NCBI GenBank assembly: GCA_950295325.1
Contig: OX485804.1
Location: forward strand, 32,054,001-32,118,000
Origin: Polytrichum commune
Lineage: Eukaryota > Streptophyta > Polytrichopsida > Polytrichales > Polytrichaceae
Direction: 5' to 3'
DNA: 64,000 nt
The position numbers were made by a program, and so were the translations under genes. Below the pieces are notes generated by a model. The model was not told the DNA's origin and did not search any database. It worked only from the letters and a program-made list of their open reading frames with translations. This document shows, piece by piece, positions 34,651 through 45,421 of this stretch (positions are counted from its first letter, which is position 1; each line of letters opens with the position of its first letter).

Positions 34651-34840
34651 GGATTCCTGGGGACCTGCAATTGTTCATAAAGTAGCTCATGTGAACATCA
34701 TCAACGGTTGTTGGCTGATTCGAGGACAAACCCTTTAATATGTCACTTGCCGTATTGTGACAAATTTGTGGGGATTTGTGTATAACTTTTCCCTCATGTA
34801 AGGTATGTGTTTTTTGTCCGGCAAATATATAGAGTAGCGC

Positions 34841-35092
34841 TCAATGCCCGGGAAGTTTTTGGGCATATAGCTAGAGTCCGTCAAGATCCTTGTGATTCTA
34901 AATCCAACCGGTTACATGTCGACATCTTTCGGTTTTGCGCCTCCATTCATTTGAGGTATATTCTTCTATAGATTCTTCTACATGATCGGTAATTCTTCCT
35001 CAAGTCTTCAGTTTTGACCAGTTGTTATTTTTCAAACTCAACCTCTTCATTTGTGATTAAGTGTCAGTTTTTCCCCGGACAGTGGTAGAGGC
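34841..35092 (+). mobile_element. hAT-like MITE family A copy
   Basis: It starts CAATGCCCGGGAAGTTTTTG and ends TTTCCCCGGACAGTG. Flanks GTAGCGCT and GTAGAGGC agree at 5 of 8 positions, a decayed duplication. Internal words are CAACCGGTTACATGTCGACA and GAGGTATATTCTTCTATAGA. Confidence 0.75.
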
Positions 35093-35512
35093 GCCCATCA
35101 ACTGATCACTTAAGAGATTCTCCGCTAGATTTAGAGAAGTACAAGGCGGTGCAAATTTGTTCCGTGTAGGAAGATAGATGTTACGAGGGTTGCAATTTTT
35201 TTTGCAAATTTGTTCTTTAGATTGAAGTAATTATGAAATTTTTAAGGCCAAAAGTTGGTTGGAACATCGATGTCTAGGGTTTATCATCACTACTCGTTTT
35301 AACCACTCGTTCCTCTTCGCTTTAGCCGTCAAAATCACGACATGTGCCATGCCACTATTGGTTCTGGCTTGATCGAAATTGAGTCCCAACTTGATCGAAG
35401 AATAATCCCAGCCGGATCAAAATTCCAGTATCATGTAGATTGCCGATGGGGCCTGATCGGGAATAGGCACCTCTACTATCTATTCTAGGTCAATGAATAT
35501 GTAGAACCAACT

Positions 35513-35740
35513 ACTACATTGTTTTGTCTAATTAGTGTGGGTTGCCAGTTGGAGTTATGTGTTGTTGTAACTTTCTACCCAATATTATTGTTTTTTTACC
35601 AACAAAGTTATATCATATTCTTTGGTCTGTATATTAAGTACTTATGTTATGTGGGTAAAAAAATGATATTGCCAATATATTTGTATGGCAATGCACAATT
35701 CCAAATGGTAGCCCATACTAAGTAGACAAAACATTGTAGT
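35513..35740. mobile_element. Short TIR element, family J copy 2
   Basis: Inverted ends ACTACATTGTTTTGTCTAAT and, in reverse, ACTACAATGTTTTGTCTACT, continuing to GGGTTGCCA/GGGCTACCA (about 34 bp). The interior matches 3974-4174. Confidence 0.75.
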
Positions 35741-35769
35741 TGCGGATGAATTGGTTGAGTTTGATAAAT

Positions 35770-35995
35770 CATGCATCCATTCTTGGAGTTGTAATTCTCT
35801 GATTCCAACTTGATTCATTCATCCATTCTTTAGTTGGAATTGTGTGATTCAACTTTATTCATTCATCCATCGCTCTAGTTGGGACTGTCTAATTCCAACA
35901 TGATTCATTCATCCATTCTTCTAGTTGGAATTGCCTAGAACTTTACTCATTTATTCATTGAGAGTTGTCTAGCTCCAATAAATAACATCCATATG
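35770..35995. repeat. Degenerate 45-bp tandem repeat
   Basis: CATCCATTC-type words recur about every 45 bp (near 35774, 35820, 35865 and 35910), each followed by AGTTGGAATTG and ATTCCAAC-type sequence. Four to five diverged units. Confidence 0.7.
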
Positions 35996-35999
35996 CTCG

Positions 36000-38900
36000 G
36001 AGTTGTCTGGCCTTTGTGGACCATTCTTTCTTGACTTGTTTGGCCCAATTTTTTTCCTTCGGAGTTTAATTATTTGACTCCAAACACCATTTACTCACAT
36101 GCTAAGTACAATAAAGTACGGCTAGTCTTTCTTTCTTGCATGATCTAACATCACATCTTTTAAGTTGGGTATATCACACTACCTTAGGTTATTTTCTCCA
36201 ATTTCGGGTACAATATCTAGTCAATGAGAACCGTGGACTTTGCCCCCATTATAGTAGAACCATCCACTTGTCCCAACATTATTGTGAACTTTCACATATT
36301 CGGACGGAGCTTGACATTCGCAAAGAGTAAAGTGACGATGATTCGGGCATCACTAGGTACGTGTTCCGGGAGTCACAACGTGGATAGACTTTGTTGAAGA
36401 ATGTTTAAGATATTCAAACACATCCAACTCATTTAGAGAATGTTATCACGTTGATTCACAAAGTTCTTTGATGGCGGGCTTATTATCTTTTGGTCTATTC
36501 CCAATGAAATGAAGCTTTGTTTTTGGCCATGGACGGATCCGACTCATGGCCGCCTCTACTTAGCTAGGTCCACCCATTGTCTATTATCTATATGCATTGA
36601 ATGTTTAGATGTTGCATGAACGGACTTGCCCCGAGTTTCTCCAGTTCTATTGGTGACATATTTGTGTTTGCGAGAATTTGAAAAGAATTGGTCAATAGGT
36701 ATTCTAAGTTTTCCAAAGCTATGTAGCCATTTTATTGAAATGGTTTATTGGTCATGCCTTGAGGCGTTGGGACCTCAAAAGTGGGAATCCGTAAAGAGAA
36801 GGATTCGTAAGAACTAACTTTTCATTGAGTAAAACAAGTATACCTAAAACCATCACTTGACCTAAATCCAACACCCATAAATCTTGTACAGTAGGAGCAT
36901 TATGATTTGGCAAGTGTACACCATCTAAACATCTGATACAGATGTTTAAGTCACCTACAAACGAGACTTCAAACCTCGTAACTTTTGCATATGATGTCCA
37001 TATGATGCGCTCTTTGAATCATTGTAATCATCTCGACGTCGCAAATGAGAGACTGTGTAAACTTGGTACTTCTAGTAATAGAAAATGTGCTCAACGCTTG
37101 TTGTGTTGGTTTTAAGTGTACTTCCATTACCATACGTGAACATCATCAATGCGTTGTTATTGATTTAAGATGGACTTACATAAATTATTGAATGCCAATA
37201 ATTTGGATTTACGTACTGTCTCATGAATGTACTTCAAATAGTTGGTGACTTTTAAGTTATAGAGAAAGAAAACTATTCACGTTGATCTCCTATAGCATTT
37301 GCATTGCAAATTCGCAACCATAATTTTAGAATGTGAAGTGGCAATCTACATGATTTGCAATTACTTATCAAATGAGATATTCACGATTCAATCCAACGGT
37401 CAACATTGTATATGAGAGTTGGAATTGGCCATAATAGGATCGCATAGCTTAAGCATGATATTCAAGAAATATATATTGAAGAAGGAAATTTGTACATAAT
37501 TTCATGTTGTTAGCATCACTTCCAACACCATTCGTCAACATCTCCCACTGTAATAGTGTGAAAAGTGGTGGACCAACATCTACTTCTCAACACAATCCCC
37601 AACAATTTCACGGCTAGAACCAAATAAAAATGCTAGTGATTATTAAGGCACGAATATGGGTGTGGGCTTTAGAAATCTTCGGAGCTCATTGGAACTTACA
37701 AACCACTACTTCGGATACAGGTGCCCATTTTAAGATGAGTAAGCGAATTAGGTCTGCTAAGGTCCCGGGGAATTGAATATGAAATGTGAGATCATGTGGC
37801 ATGGATGAGTTTCCATGGATGAAGTGGTGTGGTCAAATGTGGGCTCCGTTAGGGTCATGACCACTTGCATTCATCTAATATAATATAAGTAGATGGGCAT
37901 TGGCTTTTTAGCCACCTCAGCTTCGAACACGTACTTTTTGGAAGGCTATATAAATGCGGGTCACTTGTGTTACAACGTTTTGTAAAGATCATATGTGCCC
38001 ACGACTTTGTCGTTGTTGAATAAAATATAACATCCGGAGTCAAAATAGCTTTGAAGTTTTGGTGGGGCTCATGCTTACGGAGATATTTATAAATGTGAAT
38101 CCATGAATAAATACGGTGAGGGAATAAACATCTCATTGAAACCCATAACGTCAAGTAAGACACGCAGGTGTTTATTTGGTTCGGTGTTCATGTTCTCCGA
38201 CTTTCTACAAATTAGATGTATACAACAAAAACCGTGTTGCATTCACAACGTTATGAAGCAGCGTGCGTTTGTTCATGTGGGCTACAAGAATGTGACACTG
38301 CTTAGTAATGTTATGTTAGCAAATCTATGGTGAAAACATTTGCAAAAACCATGTTGAAAATCGGACCTTTCCGAATGTAGTTATAGTTATCAGAAGTGCG
38401 TGTTTGTTGGTTTCTTGGCTGGGCGCGTAGGTCCTCCCAATTGTGTTCACTATTGAGTGTAGAGTAGTTATTAATATTTGAAAACATAGTCCAATCTCTT
38501 TTAAATACGTGTCGTTGATCTCACCGACTTACATACCAATCAAATATACGGGCCTGATCAAGAAAACGAGCCACTCAAGACCCACCTAACCTTAGGCACG
38601 TGTGAACTACAAATGTGTTGTATCATATCACACAAACAACGTGTATGGTGCACTGGCAACTACACTAAAAAGTCCTATCATTGTGGGTGGAAAATTAACA
38701 CGAGCCCCACAAAATTTTCTAGTCATGGTGGAATTAATGTGGGTCCAAGCTCATGCAGGTCTTCCCTAAAACCATGTGAAGGCTCAAGGTGGTTCTTTCA
38801 TGAATTCTAATGGTTAAGTGATCACATACATAAAATTGATAAGTAAAATGGAAACTTATTCTTCCCGATTCAAAGGAACCGAGGTTGGACAAGATGTCTA

Positions 38901-39480
38901 GTCCTCATCCTAAGGCTAAGGGTGTACGGTTTGGATACATTGTTGGTTGAATCTCCACCCATTGGAAACGTTATTCCATGGGTCAAAATAAGGTGCCACA
39001 CCTACGTAGCAATGTTATGCAAGATGCTCTTATGCCAAGCTTGTGTTGGCAACTACGTGAACTTCAACAACATCTCCACCAAAGTCGTTGACATGGAAGC
39101 TTGTATGTTCCGGATGTTTTGTTATAACGAAGTAGTAATGACGTTGGTCGAGTTGTCGAGTTGCTTGCTTTTCTACAATGAACGATACTACACTTGAACA
39201 TTGCTTATTTCATGAGGAGCGATGGTCCAACCGACATAAAAAAGTGACATGGTTCTATTATAATTCCCAACATTAAGAGTGGATCACCCTAGTGTTGAGT
39301 AATGTTATACGACATAAGGCCTGCATATCTTACTAGCCAGGACACGAACAACCTTTGCCTACTCCCATCACTCATGGCAACAAAGAAAAAGGGAAAAGCC
39401 CCCCAAGCTGATGCGACATAGACAATGAATGATTCGCCAATCCATCCAGGTGTCATCCAGGCCTCATCCAAGGGGGTGGG
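36000..39480. other. Gene-poor stretch with decayed repeats
   Basis: No recognised gene. 37520-37625 is a family I fragment. 38350-38520 shares CCTCCCAATTGTGTTCA and GTGTAGAGTAGTTA with 60300-60340, and AGTCCAATCTCTTTTAAA with 30810. 39264-39320 resembles 28490-28530 (CCTAGTGTTGAG). Cys-rich ORF 38922-39197 resembles nothing I know. Confidence 0.45.
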
Positions 39481-40122
39481 GGGACGAACTTTCCATGCAC
39501 GCGTTCAACCCCCTGCTGCCACGGGTTGGATATTATCCGTCCGATGAGATGGGGGATCCAGCGGTCCCGCGGATCCTAGGGTGGTGGAGACCACGTCTGT
39601 GATAATGATCCCTGTAGGCAGGGCAGAAAGAAGGAGGTGGGGGACTTAACTTAACCCGCGGGTTAAGTAACCGACCCAAGTGGTGGAATGCTACTTGATG
39701 CGGTAAAAACTACCCATGCCGTGGTCACATGGTAACAGGGAAAGTAACTCGAGGGGGGGGTTAAGGTGTAACCGCGGTAACTTTCCGGGCAGAGACGGTC
39801 TCCTCCCTCATAAGAACCCGACGCTCCTTCCATCTGCACGCAAGAGCGCCTGGGGTTTCACAGGGTCGATGAATTGGAGCAATACGATATCGCTGTTTTC
39901 CCGATTTCGACATTTGATGCCGTGCCGTCTGTCGCCGTTTCCCTGCTGTAGCTGTACCGCGTGCTAACAAGCGACCCGTGGCCACATTTGGTGCGCTGAG
40001 GCGAAAGAAACGCTGGCGGGGGTTTGTTTTTTGGTGAGCGAAGTTTTGGTGTCGAATCGTGTTTGGGAAGGGGAAGAGATCGGCTTCTTTATGTGTCACA
40101 GGTGGTTACAAGTGATACAACC
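39480..40122 (+). promoter_or_regulatory. ERD15-like gene promoter and leader
   Basis: A GC-rich upstream block. At 39649-39668 lies a perfect 20-bp palindrome, ACTTAACCCGCGGGTTAAGT. Repeated GGTAAC/GTAACC words follow at 39730-39785. An ATG at 39869 opens a 32-codon uORF ending TAA 39965-39967, if transcription begins upstream. TGTGTCACAG just before 40101 could be the acceptor of a leader intron. No clear TATA box was seen. Confidence 0.45.
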
Positions 40123-41159
40123 ATGGCCATGAAAAATACCACACCTTTGGTGTCGACGTTGAATCCCAATGCGCCGTTGTTTGTTCCCGCGGCTTTCCGT
40201 GCAGTCGAAGATTTCTCTCCTGAATGGTGGAACCTAGTACAGACATCCCCCGCCTTCCGAGACCAGTGGTTGCGAGAGAAGTTCCCCGTGTCGGAGGAAC
40301 AAGATATCTTTGCGGAGGACTTGGAGGAGCTTGCGGACCTTGACGAGTTTCTGGAGTACCAGGAGCAGCTCCAAGAAATGGAAGCCGTGCAAGAATCGTT
40401 GTACTTCGATGTTGACGATGGTCAGTTGTACATCCCATGCCCCTTGCATTCGCAACGTTCTTCATCGCTTCCTCTTCTCGTACAGTGCTCTGTTTAATGC
40501 GGCTAGTTTACTATACTGCTGCCCTTCTTTATCGGTTTAGAATACACTCGTGTTATGTTTTTTGACATTGATAATTCCAGGGGAAGGGTGGTCGTCTTTG
40601 CTAAGAGGATGGTGCCTCGTAGGCTGCCATTGTATATATGTGTATGTAATTAGGGAATTAAGAGGTTGTTCGGTATTGTCGATGCATTCGCATTGGTCTT
40701 CACTTCCTCTGTTTTGATGAATATGAGTGTTGTTCTACTATTACCTCTTCTCCTCTTAACAATTCTTTGTTAAAGATGGCTTGTATACTTCTTTCCTGCT
40801 GCTCTTCTTTGTCCGCGCTTTTTTATGTGTTCGTGGACATTTACATTCCAGGAGGAAGCCTCGTAGGTGGCCGTTGAATAGATGCTTATGCAAACTAGAG
40901 GAAAGAGCTCCGGTTATGTAACTATCCTACAGAGTTCCCTGTTTTTGACGTATTTCGGTTTGTTTTTGCAGAGTGCTACATGGAAGACGAATCGAACCTT
41001 GTGAATATAAATAACTGCAGAGACTTGAAGTCGCCTAAGCAGCAAGTGCCGCAGTGGTGCAAGCCTTTGAAGCACCACGACAAGATACCGAACAAGGTTG
41101 GTGGTATCCCCAAGAAGGGAGCCGCGTATCGAATTCAGCAGCCGCGCCATGTAATGTAG
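40123..41159 (+). CDS. ERD15: ERD15-like PAM2-motif protein, two exons
   Basis: Exons 40123-40420 and 40972-41159 (donor GTCAGT, acceptor TTTTGCAG; the split codon gives Glu) encode 161 aa. Residues 11-25 are a PAM2 motif, [15 protein letters not shown], which in this family binds the MLLE domain of poly(A)-binding protein. It is followed by the conserved EDFSPEWW block (29-36) and [10 protein letters not shown]. Residues about 60-90 are strongly acidic ([19 protein letters not shown]). The second exon is basic and ends IQQPRHVM, carrying the family's QPR signature near the C-terminus. ERD15/CID1-type proteins are small, hydrophilic and linked to dehydration, ABA and stress responses; the role here is inferred. 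Two in-frame Mets (40123, 40129) could start; the first was used. Confidence 0.9.
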
Positions 41160-43700
41160 ATGTCCGCTTCGAATGTGCAAATAGATCGATCTTTCATGTT
41201 GTACAGTTGCAGGATGATGATGTAGTCTCGATGTAGTGCCATGTGTACATTGTGAGGTCTACAGAAGAACAGATGAAGATGATGTGTAGCTGACGATTCT
41301 GGTAGGCATTGGTGTACAAATTGTACTGTTGCCCTTAAGCGAGCGTTGGCATTAGGCTGGAAACGCTCCGATGTTGTGGCATGAAATTTGACAGAAAATA
41401 CCAAATACATTTTGACGGTCGTGTAGGGAAGATCATCTTCCCTTCTTCTATAATGATCCAATGCTTGTCCAAGGCCTGCATATACTTAGGTTTGCTTCTT
41501 TACTTCTGTGCGGTTCTTTATGCAAAATAGGTTGCATTGCCAAGAGACGTGCCGACGATCTTGGATATTTTCTCGTTGGACTGCTGTGAAGCTCAGTAAA
41601 GTTGGCTAATACAAAGTTGTACTTGGAAATTTCTCCTCTACTTTCTGTTGACTCTGTTACGTCTGATGTAAGACTTTTGTCCAAAATGTCAGCAAAGTTT
41701 CGACTCGTCTGAAGTTCTGAAGCTTCTTGGGTCTGATTTTGTTTTGAAGGATGATGATCTTTGAAACTGTGGGAAATCTATCGTTTGGTAGACAGGTGTT
41801 TGTTAAGGGAATATATTAGCATAGAATATGTTTGTCATATTCCTACTATATTCCCATAACCCATTTGGTGTTGGGGTAGTTCAAAATTATTTAACCTGAC
41901 AGAAATACTGTGCGGCAGATGATTTATATGTCGGATGTTTTTGAATTCAAAACAAGTTGTACGCTCTCCAGTTTGCAAATATGGTATTCAACTGCACATT
42001 TGGTACTGCCTCTACATAATGCAGATTAAAGTGCAGCCACTGACACATCCACTCTTCAAGTAATCTTTGGGTGGAGAAATCCGCAACCTCCTCTCCACAA
42101 GTAATCTCGGGTAAACAAATGCATATCTCTGCTCATTGTTCCTACAGTGAATTGAAACCTTGAAACTGAAATATGCATATTGGTAAACTTGTTTAGAGCT
42201 TTAAAATGTTTGGTATATGAATATATTGCCCTACGCGATCCATGACATGCTCAAAGTTAGTTGTGGGGTTTGAAGCACATAGTCTAGTTTCATTGATGAT
42301 TTAAAATCTCTGCCATAGCTACAAAAACACAATGTTGGCAAAAGTGTTGATGATAACCATTGTGGTGTATATCAGACACTGAGCCGGATATGGGGCTCTT
42401 GACATGTTCAAAATATCTGGCAGAAGTCTTCAGATATGACCTGATCACATCCCATACAGAGGCCACATGGATTTGAATTTATCCAATGATTTAAATACGA
42501 TTCAGAAGTAGTATGCATATTGGTGATCTAAGTTCATCACACAGGTGAGTTCTCAAAGTTGATACCACTGCAGTACTGTTTCAGTGTTGATTTTTTGGTC
42601 TCTCAACTACGAGGTCTGGTTTACTTAGCCTTACAGTAGTAACTAGAGTAGATAGACCTATTTTTGATGACTTAAGCAACTACGCATAAGTGTACTACAG
42701 GCATCATAGTGGGGTGATTTTTCACATGTTTGGAAAGTTAACATCACAATGTTTGACAATCTTTTTTTTTTTACAATTTATGTCCAAGTTTTGAAATTAC
42801 CATAAATTTTCAAAGGCAAGATTCTCTCCGAACCCATGGGTTTCCTATTTCTGATAATGGGAAAAAAAAACTTTGAGAGTACAATTATAGTAGAGGCACC
42901 TATTCCTGAGCGACAGGCTATCCAAATTCCAATCAAGCTAGAACCGGGAGTGTTTTGGTTTTGAGTGCTGAAGTGAGAAGGAATGGGTGGTTCAGATGAG
43001 CGGTTGTGGCAGATTGTAGACATTGGTTAATACGTTTGGGTCAACTTGTGGATCCAATAATTCACACTAATCTCAATTTAAGGGAATAAAATCTGTAAGA
43101 TTTTGCAATCCTCCTACTGTAATTTCAGTTTTCCTACATGGGAAAAATTTGCACCGCCTTCTACTTCTCGAGACCTGGCGAACACATAATCCCTTTAACG
43201 ATCATCGGTCGTGGGCGCCTCTACTCTAGCGCCCTTTCCAAGGAACCCAAAACCCATGCCCTTTTTTTTAACTTACTTTTCCCGATCACACCGCACGTGA
43301 AGGTTAACTTACAAGTGTGATTCTTCACGACATTTTCCATCACGTTAGCAAATGGCGGCTACATGTGTGGGACTTCACGACTCTGGAAAAGGGTGTCTGT
43401 TCTAGTAGTATTCAAATCGTGGGTAAAAGGATGCCTTTTGTTGTTGTTGTTGTTGTTGTACTTTGGCAATTCTATTCTATTTTACTTGGAGTGCGAAAGT
43501 TTGCACAAGTTCCACCTATATTATCTATCTGGTTCTTGTACCGATGAATTCCATTTACATGTGACATGTGTCAATGGTAAAGTGCATGGCTGCTGTGGCA
43601 TTGGGAACCTAAAAATCCCGTGCATGGAATCTTGGAGGTGAAGTATCAGGTGTGCTTTCACTTGGTTCATGTGCCTCCTAGCGTCAAGGCTCCACAACAG
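41160..43700. other. ERD15-like gene 3' UTR and downstream intergenic DNA
   Basis: The first 300-500 bases are probably 3' UTR. Beyond that no gene is seen. 42709-42730 has a GGGGTGATTTTTCACATG end similar to 54041-54060 and to the hAT-like element at 31350. A TTG trinucleotide run lies at 43437-43459. Confidence 0.5.
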
Positions 43701-43707
43701 ATTGCAA

Positions 43708-43938
43708 CAGTGCCCGGGAAGTTTTTGGGCACAGTTGGTTAAGAATCTGAGTCATTCTATGCATGTTGACATCATCTTCTGGTTTCGCTGCTTCATTCAT
43801 TTGAGGTGGTATATTCTTGTATAGATTCCTCTAAAACGATTGGTAATTCTTCCTGAAGTCTCCAACTTCAACCGATTATTTCTCAAACTCAGCCGGTTAA
43901 ATCATCTGTCACTAACTGCCGGTTCTCCCTGGACATTG
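43708..43938 (+). mobile_element. hAT-like MITE family A, reference copy (231 bp)
   Basis: A perfect 8-bp duplication GATTGCAA flanks it (43700-43707 and 43939-43946). Ends CAGTGCCCGGGAA and, in reverse, CAATGTCCAGGGA. This copy defines the family boundaries used for the others. No coding capacity. Confidence 0.9.
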
Positions 43939-43946
43939 GATTGCAA

Positions 43947-44867
43947 CACAGAGCAACTTCCTCCCTCTCACAGATGATTCCATGAAATGTATAAAGAGGT
44001 GAGGATGAATATTCTGATTTCCTCCTACTGTATCAATACAGCCAGTGGTTGACAGAAGTACCCCAAGGGATCGACACGATTGTTATTAACCTCCACGTGA
44101 TTGATGGCACATCGATTTCAATTTTGTAGTCAACTTGTTTCGGTTACTTGGATCCCATTTGCGTTGGCAATTGTCATCGTTTTTTCAACCACAATCATCG
44201 GTCTATTGTTCAATTTCATCACATGCAACGCATTGGACATTATCAGTTGTGAACTAATCATGGAGAAACTCAACAGTATCACCCGAACTTCTCTTGGTTA
44301 TGCTTTTTGCTTCTCTTTGGCCTCTACCTCTCACAACATTGTCATTCAAAATAAATAATTCGCTCAATAGTTTTTGGCTTCATAGGTTTTTTTGGGGGTT
44401 GGGTGTACAGTTGCATGCTCATCCCACCCACAAAGCCCGATTGCTTTCCAAAGAAAGAGAGAGAGAGAGTCTTTTGACCCTCAATGAAAATGAGGATTAA
44501 TGATAACTATGGACTTTAGTTGTGAGATGAGAATGGTGGCATAGATGTGATAACTTTAATAAGAGAATCTTTTTACATTGAGTATAGGAGTTGCTTTCAA
44601 TCAAAGAAATGATACTAACCAATTACACTGAACTCATCTCGTGCGTATAAAATACTAATCTAATATACAATGAGTGACGTGCACAAATGTCGAGGCTATT
44701 GCCCCACAGTCACCCCCCCCGCCTATGCAAAGGTGAGGTAAAACTGCTGAGACGTATTTATGTTGAAGACATGAATTAACTCATCTATAATAACTAGTTG
44801 CTGGATCTCCTTGTTTAGTCACCCTCATTCATGTATCATACAAGAGTGGGGATAGCCATGGTGTGTT
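43947..44867. other. Intergenic DNA downstream of the P450 relic
   Basis: 44101-44180 resembles 17725-17790 (AATTT.GTGGTCAACTTG, TCGGTTACTTGGATCCCAT). No gene is recognised. Confidence 0.4.
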
Positions 44868-45005
44868 CACCGCTTCCACAGGTGCGGCCAATGCGCAAGT
44901 GAGCCCAAACACGTTGGACATGTCCATGTCCTCGGGGCGCATGTGGTTGGGTAGTGACCAATGGAAAGTGTACCAAGGCTCACAAGCGTGAATTCCGCCT
45001 CACGG

Positions 45006-45421
45006 GGAGGTCACTCCACTGTCAAGTTGAACACCACGTGTGAACAAAGTTTGCTACCCCTATATTACAGGCCGTAGATAATTTAAAATTTTAATGATAT
45101 TCTTTCTACATATACATAACCATTGATAGTATCTTCTGTATATATTTTTTGAAATTTTGAGCCATCTTCACTATTGTAGTAATTTTTTTAGTGCAATTTT
45201 GTGTCATTCTAGTTAGAAACGGTATATTTCATTAGAAAAACAAATCATCAAATTTGGTTACCATTTTTTTACTATGTAATAGGTACCATGTATATCTACT
45301 CATGAAAAAAAAAATATGATAAAAATTTGACCCATTTTGATGATGCTTTATGTAAAAAGTAGGAATTTTACATGTAAAGTGTTCGCACGTGGTTGTTCAA
45401 CTTTACAATGGAGTGACCTCC
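45006..45421. mobile_element. TIR element interrupting the P450 3' exon
   Basis: Ends GGAGGTCACTCCACTGTCAA and, in reverse, GGAGGTCACTCCATTGTAAA, continuing to CCACGTG.GAACA (about 42 bp of inverted repeat). It separates 'EAKHE' from 'WSLPNHM' of the P450 relic. The interior is AT-rich and non-coding. The duplication was not resolved, so the superfamily is open. Confidence 0.75.

Noticed and set aside
34329-34670. GC-rich ORFs on both strands
   Set aside because: High GC lowers stop frequency; neither strand resembles a known protein.
38922-39197. Cys-rich 91-codon ORF
   Set aside because: No splice context, promoter or family resemblance; it sits among decayed repeats.
44101-44358. Hydrophobic 85-codon ORF
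   Set aside because: The segment resembles non-coding repeat sequence near 17730, so the membrane-like look is probably chance.
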